From: Sapria himalayana
Lineage: Eukaryota; Streptophyta; Magnoliopsida; Malpighiales; Rafflesiaceae
Length of the DNA stretch: 64,000 nt
Direction: 5' to 3'
Assembly: GCA_029783825.1 (NCBI GenBank)
Contig: JAREIK010000377.1
Span: 179,702-243,701 of the forward strand
This document shows, in pieces, positions 1-12,147 of the stretch (position 1 is the first letter of the stretch; each line of letters opens with the position of its first letter). The notes below the pieces were generated by a model that worked only from the letters and a program-made list of their open reading frames with translations, had not been told where the DNA came from and did not search any database. A program made the translations under genes and the position numbers.

Positions 1-2
1 AT

Positions 3-1154
3 TTTGGTTTAGTTTATCTTGCGGATAACAAACCCCTGAAAATTGTAGAAAAGAGAGATGTGCAGATAAAATCCACGAACGAGTCATACTGGACTCTACA
101 TGATGTGAGGCACATACCAGGACTGAAGAGGAACTTGATCTCAGTCGGACAACTGGATAGTGACGGATTCCACACGACGTTTAGAGATGGGAAGTGGAAG
201 ATCAGTCGGGGAGTAATAACTTTGGCTCGAGGGCTAAAGTCAGGAACACTCTACATGGCAGGTGGATCAAGTACAGATATCTCCCTTGCAGGTACAATAT
301 CACAGGCTGACTTGTGGCATAATCGATTGTGCCACATGAGCGAGAAAGGAATGAGCGTGCTGAAGTTGAAAGGGCGGTTGCACAAATTGAAATCGGTGGA
401 TGTGGGTATTTGTGAACATTGTGTGTTCAAGAAACAGAAGTGGGTGAGCTTCTCGACCACAGGAAGAACTCCAAGGAAGGAAAAATTGGATCTTTTCCAC
501 ACCGATTTGTGGGGGCCAGCACCGGTGTTATCTCTTGGTGGATCGGCATTCTACATGACATTCGTCGATGACTCCACTAGAAAGGTATGGGTGTATTTCT
601 TAAAAAGAAAATCTGATGCCTTTGACACTTTCAAGAAATGGAAGACACTAGTGGAGAATGAGACAGGTTTGCGAGTAAAATGTCTCAGATCAGATAATGG
701 TGGCAAGTACAATGGTGAAAATTTCAAGAATTATTGCGCCGACCATGGAATCCGGATGGAAAAGACAATCCCGAGGACACCTCAGCAAAATGGTATTGCT
801 GAGAGGATGAACAGGACACTGAATGAGCGTGCCAGATGCATGCGACTGAAGAGCAGGCTACCAACCATGTTTTGGGCAGATGCAATCAATACAGCTGTCT
901 TCTTAATCAATCGAGGGTCTTCTGTCCCACTGAACAAAAAGATACCGGAAGAGGTCTGGAGCGGTAAGGAAGTGGATCTTTCTTTCTTACGCACTTTTGG
1001 TTGTTCAGCCTATATTTTGAATGATGATCGGACTAAGCTAGATGCTAAGTCAATTAAATGTACATTCATTGGGTATGGGACTGATGAATTTGGGTAAAGA
1101 TTTTGGGATGATCAAAATCGGAAAATAATTCGTAGTAGAAATGTTATATTCAAT
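3..1154 (+). pseudogene. copia pol, first half: protease end, GAG-pre-integrase, integrase
   Basis: One frame is open from base 3 to a stop at 1095-1097 and recognisable to 1154. It begins in the end of the protease domain (VYLADNKPL, then LISVGQLD). A GAG-pre-integrase zinc-binding segment follows, with LWHNRLCH and CEHC supplying the HHCC ligands. The integrase core has the three acidic residues in HTDLWGP, SDNGG and NGIAERMNRT; the last two are exactly 35 residues apart, the D,D35,E spacing. The integrase would join element cDNA to host DNA in the nucleus. The TAA at 1095-1097 falls in the conserved FIGYGTDEFG phrase, after which the homologous frame continues for about 19 more codons. The frame is then lost at an 8-bp duplication. 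The ATG at 60 is internal and not a real start. Confidence 0.93.
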
Positions 1155-1170
1155 GAGGATGTGAGGATGT
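1155..1170 (+). repeat. 8-bp tandem duplication causing a frameshift in pol
   Basis: GAGGATGT occurs twice in direct succession (1155-1162 and 1163-1170). The extra eight bases shift the pol frame by +2. The integrase half is read in one frame before this point and everything downstream in another. Counting a single copy would join the two homologous frames, so this looks like a replication-slippage or repair scar. Confidence 0.85.
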
Positions 1171-3007
1171 GATGTACAAGGACAGTAAGGCAAACCCGAA
1201 GGATGACAAGAAGGAAGGGGAATATGTTGATCTGGATATCTCAAATACTGGGATTTTGAGACCGATAGGATCAACGGAGACAGATTCAGTGGGAGTTCAA
1301 CCGGACGAGATCGAACAAATGGAAATAGAGTCAAAACCAACATCGGAGAAACCGATTGGCGATTGTAGCACACCCTTGGCATTGGGTCGAGAGCCTAGAC
1401 AGAGAAGGGCCCCAGATAGGTACTCTCCTTCTTCTCTTTATCTGCTTTTGTCTGATTGTGGGGAACCTGGGTGTTATGTAGAGGCGATCAATAATGATCA
1501 CAAGAGTAAGTGGGAGCTTGCAATGGATGACGAAATAAACTTTTTAAAGAAGAATGACACATGGGAATTGTGTCGGCTCCCAGAAGGAAAGAAGGCCTTG
1601 CAGAACAGATGGGTCTACCGGATCAAAGAGGAATCAGACGGAAAGAAGTGGTACAAAGCGAGACTAGTAGTGAAGGGATTTCAGCAGCGATACGGTATCG
1701 ATTTTACGGATGCCTTTACACCTGTTGTTAAGTTGACTACTATTCGTCTAGTTTTGAGCATGGTAGCAACAAAGAACCTGGAGTTACAACAGATGGATGT
1801 AAAGACGGCCTTCCTTCACAGAGATCTCGAGGAGAAGATTTACATGGTGCAGCCAGAGGGATATACTGAGAATGATCAGCAAGTCTGTCGCCTGAAGAAA
1901 AGCCTTTATGGATTAAAACAGGCTCCGCGGTAGTGGTATAGAAAGTTTGACAACTTCACGCTGGAGATTAATTTATCTAGATGCAATGCTGATCATTGTT
2001 GCTATGTGAAGAGGTTTGATGACTCGATTATTATTCTAATCTTGTATGTTGATGACATGTTGATCGCAGGATCAAATGTAAAAGAAATTGAGAGGCTCAA
2101 GGATCAATTGTCAAAGAGATTTGACATGAAGGATCTTGGCGAGGCAAAATAGATTTTGGGTATGAAAATCACAATGGACAAAAGTGCTGGTAAGTTATGG
2201 CTATCTCAATCAGATTATATTGAGAAGGTATTGTACAGATTCAATATGAAAAATGCAAAACCAGTTGGAATGCCATTGGGAAACCAGTTCAAACTATCCG
2301 ACAGTGATTCACCACAGACTGACTCCGAACGAAAAAAAATGAAAGTCACGCCATATGCCTCAGCCATTGGGAGTCTGATGTATGCTATGATCTATACACG
2401 ACCGGATATAGCACATGCAGTGGGAGTGGTTAGTCGTTTTATGAGCAATCCAGGAGTGATGCACTAGGAAGCTGTTAAGTGGATTCTTAGGTACCTGAGG
2501 GGTACTAAGGACCGAGCATTGGTGTTTGGTAAGAGCAAGCTTACCTTGTTTGGGTTTGTTGATGCTGACTATGCAGGGAGTGACTATGACAGAAGGAGGA
2601 GCACTACAGGGTATGTATTCACATACGGTGGTACAGCCGTATCCTGGGTCTCAAAGCTGCAGAAGATCGTTACATTGTCCAATACAGAAGCTAACGTGGC
2701 AGTTACTGAGGCGGCCAAGGAGCTTGTTTGGCTACAACATTTCTTAAGTGAATTAGGGAAACCTCAGGCAGATGTGGTTCTTCATAGCGATAGCCAGAGT
2801 GCGATCCATTTGGCAAAAAATCCCGCATTCCATTCGCGGACAAAACACATCGAGATCAAGTACCACTTCATCCGACAACGTCTGGAGAAGAAGGCGCTGC
2901 CGCTGGAAAAGATCAAAGGAGAAAAGAACCCTGTTGACATGCTAACCAAGGCAGTTACGTTGGAGAAGTTGAAGCTGTGCTCGGCTTCAACTGGCCTTGA
3001 CGATTAG
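1171..3007 (+). pseudogene. copia pol, second half: reverse transcriptase and RNase H
   Basis: All of this half lies in one frame, interrupted by TAG stops at 1931-1933, 2150-2152 and 2465-2467. The reverse transcriptase starts near 1490, with the usual copia phrases [17 protein letters not shown] and [13 protein letters not shown]. The catalytic YVDD motif sits at 2045-2056. The RNase H part begins near 2540 (FVDADYAGS, RRSTTGYVF, LHSDSQSAIHLA, RTKHIEIKYHFIR) and ends at 3007. The conserved TEAEY of RNase H reads TEANV here, which looks like a lost codon plus a change. In an active element this part copies the RNA and degrades the template strand. The stops are single-base changes in recognisable contexts. 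Confidence 0.93.
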
Positions 3008-3061
3008 CGCGGGCAAACCTGGTGGTACCAAAAGGAAGTGGAGGAAAGCTGATCAATCTTC

Positions 3062-3072
3062 AAGTGGGAGAT
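3062..3072 (+). other. Polypurine tract of the copia element
   Basis: A purine-rich run (AAGTGGGAGA) sits immediately before the TG that opens the 3' LTR. This is the expected place for the plus-strand primer of reverse transcription. Position and composition are seen directly; use as a primer is family knowledge. Confidence 0.8.
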
Positions 3073-3329
3073 TGTTAAGAAGTGAAGATTGATTACACAT
3101 GGTCAAGGAGTCTTCAAAGTAAAGAAGTCTTTGGTGTGCAAAGAAGTCTTTGGCGTGCAAAGAAGTCTTTGGCATAGAAGTCAAGTGATTTGGCTATAAA
3201 TCACTTGGCTTGGTATCGCCCCCAGACGTAGGATTTATATCCAAACTGGGTTAACAAATTCGTGCCTCTTTTATCACTTTCACGATTGTTGTATTTTTTG
3301 TCCATCTTGATCCGATCTATTTCCTAACA
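3073..3329 (+). repeat. 3' LTR of the copia element (257 bp)
   Basis: The repeat opens TGTTA and closes TAACA, the inverted TG...CA ends expected of an LTR, and directly follows the polypurine tract. It holds three tandem 19-bp boxes, a TATA box, and a CCCAGACGTAGG stretch resembling the conserved R-region motif of Tnt1-like LTRs. A 257-bp LTR is short but normal for this group. Identity to the 5' LTR, which would date the insertion, cannot be measured here. Confidence 0.88.
3121..3200 (+). promoter_or_regulatory. LTR U3 promoter: three 19-bp boxes and a TATA box
   Basis: Three consecutive copies of AAAGAAGTCTTTGGYGTGC-like boxes (3121-3139, 3140-3158, 3159-3177) lie about 20 bp upstream of TATAAA at 3195-3200. 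Tandem U3 boxes of this sort are known activator sites in Tnt1-type elements. The layout is seen directly; regulatory function is inferred. Confidence 0.6.
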
Positions 3330-3356
3330 TATAAGTCTATCAGTCTATATGTCACT

Positions 3357-3368
<12 letters not shown>

Positions 3369-3404
<36 letters not shown>
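3369..3404. repeat. (TG)n microsatellite
   Basis: A pure TG run follows a TA run and grades into CGCG. It is the first of several TG stretches within the left array. Confidence 0.95.
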
Positions 3405-3408
<4 letters not shown>

Positions 3409-5535
3409 TGCCAATTTGTTTATTAGTCTAGTTAACTATCTACCTATTTGTCTATAAGTCTATCTATCTATGTGTCTATATGTCTAGTTATATATCCATC
3501 TATCTATAAATTTTATAAATCTTTGTATATTTGTCTATCTGGCATACTGTCTATCTATCTCTTTCTCTATCTCACTATCTATATATTTGTCGAATTATCT
3601 ATCTATTTATATGTATAATAATTTATATATCAATATATTTGGCTATCTATCTATCTTTTGTTGTCTATTTGTCTATCTATCTATTTATTTGTCTATCTTT
3701 CTATCTAACTAATTATCGATCTATCAATTTATATTTCTATCTATCTATTTATATTTCTATCTATCTATCAATTTATATTTCTATCTATCTATCGATATCT
3801 CTATCTATATATCTATCTGACTATTTGTCTTTGTTTCTATCTCTCTTTTTTTCTAGTTGTCCAATTGTCTACCTATCTATTTATCTAGCTATCTATTAAT
3901 CTATCTATTTATCTATTTATCTATTTATCTATTTATTTATTTATCTAATGTCGAACTATTTTTCTCTATTTTTTATTTATCTTTCTATCTATATATTTGT
4001 CTAACTAACTATATATCTATATTACTCTCTTTTTATTTGTCTATCTTTTTATCTCTATATCTAACTATATATATATATATATATTTATCTAGGTGTCTAT
4101 ATGTCTATCTATTTATCTGACTAATTATCTATCTATCTAATCTTTATATATATCTATCAAACTACCTATCAATCAATGTATCTATCTATCTATCTATTTA
4201 TCTATCTTTCTTTCATTCTATCTATCTGTCAATAATCTATCTATCTATTTTTCTACTTCTTTACTCATCTACCAATCTTTTTGTTTATCTATCAATTTGT
4301 CGATCTATTTTTCTGTCAATCAGTCTTTCTATCTATCGGTTTATTTATTTAACTTTATATTTTCCAATTTTACTATCTATTTATCGATTGATCTATATAT
4401 ATATATCTATCTATTATTCTATTTGTCTATTTGCATATCAATCTTTCAATCAATATATCTATCTATTAATCTGTCTATTTGTTTATATGTATACTTGTCT
4501 ATGTATATATCTATCTATCTATCAGTCTCTTAGTATAACTGTATTCTATTTATAAATCAATCTTTCTTTTTATCTTTCTGTCTATCTATCTCTATATCAA
4601 TCAATCAATCTATCTATATATAATTTGTAACTCTATTTGTCTATATATCTGTATATCTATTTATTTGTCTATCTACATATTTATCTTTCTATCTATTTGT
4701 CTATTTATATATCTTTTTATAGTTTACTATTCAATCTATTTATCTCAATATCTACCTTACTCACTATCTATCTATTTGTCTACCTCTCTACCAGTCCACT
4801 TTTCTATCTATTTATTTATGTATCAATTAATCTATCTATCTATTTATCTATCTTTTGATCTATCTAACTAAATATCTATCGATCTATATATTTTTCTAAC
4901 TTACTATGTATCTATCCATTTATCTATCTATATGTCTATCTTTCTATTAGTCTATCTATCTAATTGTCTATCTATCTATCTATATATTTGTCTATCTATC
5001 TATCTATCTATCTAACTATCTATTTGTTTATTTCTTTAAGAATATATCTATCTATTTATCTGTCTAATTGTCTATCTATATATCTATTTATCTATCTGTC
5101 TACATTTCTATTAGTTTATTTGTCTATCTATCTATCTATCTATCTATTTGTGTATATAATATATTAGTCTATCTATCTATCTTTCTTTCTCAATATCTAT
5201 TTATATATCTACCTCTTTACTAGTGTACTTGTATATCCTTTTATTTATCTATTTCTCTATTTATTAATATAAAAAATGTCTATTTATATATATATCTATC
5301 TATATATCTATCAATCTGTCTATTTTTGTATGTATGTATTTGTCTATCTATTTTTCTAACTCTCTATATATATTTCAATTTAATTATCTATTTATTTCTC
5401 TATCAGGCCATCTCTTTACTATTTTAACTGTTTATCTAGCTATTTTTCCATATATCTATCTGTCTATATGTCTATCTATGTATAAATTTATCTATCTATG
5501 TAGCAATCTATCTGTCAAGCTATCTATCAATATAT

Positions 5536-5537
<2 letters not shown>

Positions 5538-5589
<52 letters not shown>
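5538..5589. repeat. (TA)n microsatellite in the array
   Basis: About 50 bp of uninterrupted TA lie inside the TCTA array. Confidence 0.95.
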
Positions 5590-5592
<3 letters not shown>

Positions 5593-6527
5593 TATCTTTA
5601 TATCTATATATCTTTCTATTTGCTATGTCTTTCTGTATATCTATTTATATTTCTTTATATATATATATATATATCTCTCTCTCTCTATCTATCTATCTAT
5701 CTTTATATTTGTCTGTCTGTCTATAAATCTATTGTTCTATTTTTCTATCTATCTCTCTCTTTATATTTATATCTATTTATATGTCTATCATTCTACATGT
5801 GTATTTGTCTATCTATCTATTTGTCATCTATCTACCTCTTTACTAGTTTACCTATATATTTATTTATCTCTATATATGTTATCTAATCTATCTAACTATT
5901 TGTCTACCTCTCTCTCCCAGTGTAATTTTTTATCAATCAATCTATCTATCTATCTATTTGTCTATCTATCTATCTGATAATCTCTCTATCTATCTTTCTA
6001 TCTATAATTTTTTCTATCTTACAATGTATCAATATATCAGTCTTTCTCTTTATTTGTTAATATATCTATTTGTCTACCTATCTATCAATTTATATTTTTA
6101 TCTATCTATCTATATGTTTATCTTTATATCAATATATATAAATATATATATATATCTATTTATCTATCTATCTACCTTTCTATGAGTCTTTTTGTATATC
6201 TGTCTATCTATCTATCTATCTATCTGTGTATCTATTTATATATAAGTCTATTTATCTATCTATATATCTTTATTTCTATCTATTTATCTATCTCTCTACC
6301 TCTCTACCAATGTACTTGTCTATCTATTTATTTATCTATTTAACTATTCGTTAATTTAACAATATATCTATTTTTCTATTTTTATATTTTTCTATCTATA
6401 TATCTATCAATCTATGTATTTTTCTATATATCTACTTTTCTATCAATATATCTATTTTTTGATGTTTTTATCTGCATATCTATATTTCTATCTATCTATT
6501 TGTCTTTCTTTCAATCTATCTTTCTAC

Positions 6528-6536
<9 letters not shown>

Positions 6537-6577
<41 letters not shown>
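6537..6577. repeat. (TG)n microsatellite in the array
   Basis: About 40 bp of pure TG follow a short TA run; the TCTA array resumes on both sides. Confidence 0.95.
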
Positions 6578-6578
<1 letters not shown>

Positions 6579-7625
6579 TAACTATCTACCTCTTTACAAG
6601 TTTACCTATCTACTTGTTTATCTCTATATCTAATTATATGTATATCTATCTATTTATCTATTTATCTTTCTATCTAACTATTTGTCTATCAATATATATA
6701 TATATATATATATATTATATCTTACTATGTATCAATCTATCTATCTATCTATTTGAATATCTCTTTATTTGTTTATCTATCTTTTTGACTATCTATCTAT
6801 AAATCTATATATTTATCTATCTAACTTTATGTCTATCTATCTACTTCTTTATGAATTTTTCTATCTATATATTTATCCATTTATATGTCTATATATCTAG
6901 CTCTCTATCAATAAGTATACCTAACTACTAGTCTATTTGTCTATTTGTCTATATGTTTATCTATATATATATATATATATATATCTATCAATCTATTTGT
7001 CAATCTGTCTATTTGTCTACCTATCTTTTTATATATTTTTATGTCTATCTATTTGTCGATATATATATATATGCATATATCTATCTATTTGACTAACTAT
7101 CTCTTTATATATTTATCTATCTATCTAAGTATCTATCTATCTAAGTATCTATCTATCTAAGTATCTTTCTGTCTAAGTATCTGTCTGTCTGTTTGTCTAT
7201 CTATCTATCTATCTGTATGTATGTATGTATGTCTATCTATTTATCTATATAGATATTTTTTTGTCCTTATTTTTATTTGTCTAACTATCTTTCTTTCTTT
7301 CTCTCTGTCTATCTTTTATTCTACCTATCTATCTATTTGTATATCTATTAGTCTATCAATCTGTCTATCTATCTATCTGTTAATCTATCTATTTTATTAT
7401 TTGTCTATCTATTTATCTTTTTATTTAACTATCTCTCTATATATCTATCAATCTATATATTGATCTAATTGTCTATCTAAATATCAATCTATCAGTCTAT
7501 CGATCTATTTTCTATATCTATTTATCTATCAATCTTTGTGTCTTTCAATCTATATTTGTTTCTATTATTCTGTCTATTTGTCTATCTATCTATCTATCCA
7601 TCTCTCTATTTATCTATCTATCAAT

Positions 7626-8072
7626 CTGTATATCTTTCTAGCTATCTATCAATCTTTATACCTTAATATCTATCTATCTATCTATATGTCTTTCTTTATA
7701 TCTATTTATGTGTACCTATCTATCTCTCTATCTATGTATTTATCTATATGTCTATCTGTCTATCTATTATCAATCTGTTTGTCTATCCATCTATTTATCT
7801 ATCTAGCTATTTATCTATCTATCTATCTATATGATTATCTATCTATCTATCTGTATATCTTTCTAGCTATCTATCAATCTTTATACCTTAATATCTATCT
7901 ATCTATCTATATGTCTTTCTTTATATCTATTTATGTGTACCTATCTATCTCTCTATCTATGTATTTATCTATATGTCTATCTGTCTATCTATTATCAATC
8001 TGTTTGTCTATCCATCTATTTATCTATCTAGCTATTTATCTATCTATCTATCTATATGACTATCTATCTATC
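7626..8072 (+). repeat. 225-bp tandem duplication inside the TCTA array
   Basis: The segment starting CTGTATATCTTTCTAGC at 7626 recurs at 7851 and stays almost identical through its length, including all irregular units such as CCTTAATATC. The only difference I noticed is ATGATTATC against ATGACTATC. The very high identity in a degenerate array marks a recent duplication. Confidence 0.92.
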
Positions 8073-8870
8073 TACATATCTATATATCTATCTATTGATT
8101 TATCTAAGTTTCTATCTATTTATTTTCTAACAATCTATTTATCTATTTTTCGATCTATCTATCTATCTATGTATCTATCTATATATGTGTGTATTTGTGT
8201 GTGTATATATATATATTGATCTATCTATCTTTTTATCTATTTAAGTATCTATCTATCTATTTTTCTATGTATCTATCTATTTTTCTATGTATCTATCTTT
8301 CTTTCTATTTGTCTATTTATATATTTTCCTATCTATCTATCTATCTATATACCATTTTATCTATCTATCTTCATTTCTATCTATCAATCTATCTTTCTAT
8401 TTTTCTATCTATCTATCTCTATGTCTATTTATCTATCTATCAATGTATATATCTATCAGTCTATCTATCTATCTATTTTTCTGTCTTTCTTTCCGTCTAT
8501 CTCTCTCTTTTTCTATTTGTTGTTTGTGTGTATGTCTATCTATCTATTTTCCTAAATGCATATGATATTTGCTAATTGTATGAATGTCTACTTGTCTACC
8601 TATTTGGTTGTTTCTCTTTCTTTTTATCTTTATGTCTATCTCTCTCACTATATGTTTATCTTTCTATCTTAAAATGTATCTGAATGTCCGTCTATCTATT
8701 TTCTTGTTTGTTTATTTTTTGTTTATCTATCTATCTGTGTATCTTTCTATTAGTTTGTTAATATGATTTTCTATTTGTTTCTCTCTCTAGATTTATCTAT
8801 CTATCTTTGTAAATATCTTTATATCTATCTATTGATCTATCTATATTTCTATCTACCTATCTTTTCTATC

Positions 8871-8901
<31 letters not shown>

Positions 8902-8960
8902 GTATATATGTATCTAAGTATCTAGGTATATATGCATTTAAGAATTTATGTATATATATA

Positions 8961-9133
8961 TCTATGTATCTATGTATCTAATTATATATGTATCTATGAA
9001 TCTATGTATATGTGTATCTATGTATGTATGTATGTATGTATCTATCTATGTATCGATGTATCTATCTATCTTTGTATCTATGTATCTATGTATCTATGTA
9101 TCTATGTATCTATGTATCTATGTATCTTTGTAG
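8961..9133 (+). repeat. 8-bp higher-order subarray (TATCTATG)
   Basis: TCTA alternates with TGTA units to make an 8-bp repeat, most regular from about 9070 to 9125. A run of TATG units sits at 9020-9040. The reverse complement of this variant (GATACATA) recurs in the right array near 47070-47110, 59395-59450 and 61360-61415. Confidence 0.85.
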
Positions 9134-9461
9134 TTATCTATCTATAAGTATATCTATATCTATTTATTTATTTATTTATATCTCTCTCTGTTAGACTATC
9201 TATCTATATTATTATCTATCTTGCTATCTATCTATATGTATATCTATCTACATATCTATTTGTCTTTCTATTGATTTAGTTATCAATATATCTATATTTA
9301 AATCTATCGCACTTTCTATGTTTCTATTAATCACTATATTTATCTCTCTATCTCTTTCTTTTTTCTATCTATCTTTCTATCTATTTATGTATGAATGTAT
9401 GTATGTATGTATCTATCTATCTATTGATGTATCTTTCATTCTATCTATCAATTTATCTGTC

Positions 9462-9462
<1 letters not shown>

Positions 9463-9512
<50 letters not shown>
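9463..9512. repeat. (TG)n-(TA)n compound microsatellite
   Basis: A TG run of about 18 bp passes straight into a TA run of about 30 bp within the array. Confidence 0.9.
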
Positions 9513-9517
<5 letters not shown>

Positions 9518-12108
9518 TCTGTCTATGTCTTTCTATCAATATGTCTATCTCTCTAACTATCTATCTATCCATCTATCTATCTCTCCATCTATATATATAT
9601 ATATATACACCTATCTATTTATCTATCTATCTAACTATCTATCTATGTATCTAAATATCTATCTTTCAATCTATTTGTCAATCTAAATCAATCTATATAT
9701 ATATATATGTCAAAATGTTTATATATCTATATGTCTACATGTCTATAAGTCTATCAATCTATTAATCCATCTATCTATATATCTATCAATCTGTATTTCT
9801 AGTTATCCCTAAATCTATCTATTTGTCTATTTGTATATCTGTCTATTTATCTATCTCTTTATAACTTTATTTGTCTATATATCTATCTATATATCTATAT
9901 GTCTAGCTGACTATTTGAATATTTGTCTATCTATCTATCTGTCTATGTATCTGTTATATATCTATATGTCTTTCTATCTATCTATATATCGCTCTTATTA
10001 TTTATCTATCTATATGAATATCTATCTTTTTATCTAGTTATCTATATGTCTATAAATCAATCAATCTATCTATCTGTCTTTCTATCAATCAATCAATATG
10101 TCAATCTGTCTATTTATCTATCTATTTATCTATCTATTTAGTTATCTATCTATCTAGCTTTCTATCTATCTATTTATCACTTTATTTGTCTATTTGTGTA
10201 TTTGTCTACGTATTTCTATCTAAATATCTATCACACTTTATATCTATCTCTCTATTTAGAGTTTTATCTATCAATTCATCTATTTATCTTTCTATCTATC
10301 TATCTAGCTAGCTAATTATCTATCTGTATATCTATCTATCTGCCTATATTTTTAATATTCTATCAGTCTATCAGTCCATCAGTCTATCAGTCTGTCTATC
10401 TATCTATCTATCTACCTATCTCTCTTTCCATCTATTTGCCAATTTATCAATATGTCAATATGTGTAACTATCTTTATGTCTATTTGTTTATCTATCGATA
10501 TGTCAATCTCTTTATCTCTCTACCTGTCTATCTGTCTATCAAAAAATCTTTCTATATGCCTTTGTAAATATCTGTCTATCTATCTATATGTCTATCTAAT
10601 TATTTGTGTATCTATCTATCTATCTATATATCTATATGTTTGTCTCTCTATCTATGTAACTATCTATTTGTTTATTTTCAATCTATCTAAAAGTCTATCT
10701 TTCTACCTCTTTATACATATGCCTATCCATCTATCTATCTAGGTTTTTATCTATCAATCTATCTATATGTTTATCTCTCTATCTATCTATATGTCTATAT
10801 TACAAGGTGTAAATTTGTCTATCTATTTATCTGTCTTTCATTTTATTTATTTTTTTGTCTATCTATCTATCTATCTGTCCAACTCTTTATTTGTCTATTA
10901 TTCTATTTATATATCTATCTGTATAACTGTCTATCTATCTATTTATCATTTTATCTACAAGTTTAACTTAGTATCCCTATATCTTTCTACTATCTACCTG
11001 TCTATATGTCTATCTATCTATGTGTCTAGTTGTCTATATGCCTAAAAGTCTATCTGTCTATATGTCTATTATATATATCTATCTATTTGTCGATTAGTCT
11101 AGTTGACTATCTACCTATTTGTCTATCTGTCTATCAATCCATGTGTCTAATTGTCTAGTTATATATCAGTCTATCTATATTTAATAATATATCTATGTAT
11201 CAATCTATATGTCAATCTATCTTTATGTCGATATATCTATCTATCTCTCTCTCTCTCTGTCTATATGTCTATCTATCTATGTATCTATTTATCTATCTTT
11301 ATGTCGATCTATCTATTTATCTATCTATCTGTCTGTTTGTCTGTCTGTTTATCCATCTATCAATCTTTCTATATGTATATCTGTCTATATATTTATTTGT
11401 CGATATGTCTATATGTTGTTTTGTATATCTATGTATTTTTCTATCAATCAATCAATCAATCTATTGGTCTATATATATATATCTGTTTGTCTGTCTCTTT
11501 GTCTATCTATATATCTTTCTATCTATCGATCTATATATATGTTTATCTATATATCTATCTATCTTTCTATCTATATATCTATTTGTCTATTTATCAATTT
11601 ATTTATTTATTTATTTGTCTATCTATCTATCTATATGTCTGTCAATCTGTCTATTTATCATTCTATTTATCTATCTTTATGTCAGTCTTTCTTTCTTTCT
11701 TTCTTTCTCTTTATTTGTTTATCTATCTATATGTCTATCTGTCCATAAGACAATCTTCTAACTATGTAGCTATCTATCTCTTTTTCTATCTATTTATCTA
11801 TTTGTCTATCGGTCTATTTGTTGGTTTATCTATCTATCTATTTTTCAATATCTATCTATTTATCTGGAAGTCTATCTATCTATCGGTCTATCTATCTATT
11901 TATTTGTTTGTCTGTATGTCTATCTATTTATCTATATATGTAACTTTCTAACTGTCTACCTTTCAACCATTCAACTTGTCTACTTTTCTACTTGTCGATC
12001 TAACTATCCATATATCTTTCTGTCTATCTATAAATATATATTTATGCCAATCTGTGTATCTATTTTAATATTTATTTGTCTATCTGTCTATCAATCTATA
12101 TGCCTATT

Positions 12109-12147
<39 letters not shown>

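Larger units (their letters stand above)
1..3329 (+). mobile_element. Ty1/copia (Tnt1/Tork-like) retrotransposon, 3' part, decayed
   Basis: This is the 3' part of a long-terminal-repeat retrotransposon in copia order: end of protease, integrase, reverse transcriptase, RNase H, polypurine tract, 3' LTR. The window opens inside the protease-integrase stretch, so gag, the protease active site, primer-binding site and 5' LTR are outside. The conserved polyprotein phrases match the plant Tnt1-94 type. The coding region is broken by four in-frame stops and one frameshift, so this copy cannot make a full polyprotein. The 3' LTR ends in CA directly against the TCTA array, which suggests insertion into the array or at its edge. 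A target-site duplication cannot be tested because the 5' flank is missing. The family call is firm and the clade assignment moderate. Confidence 0.95.
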
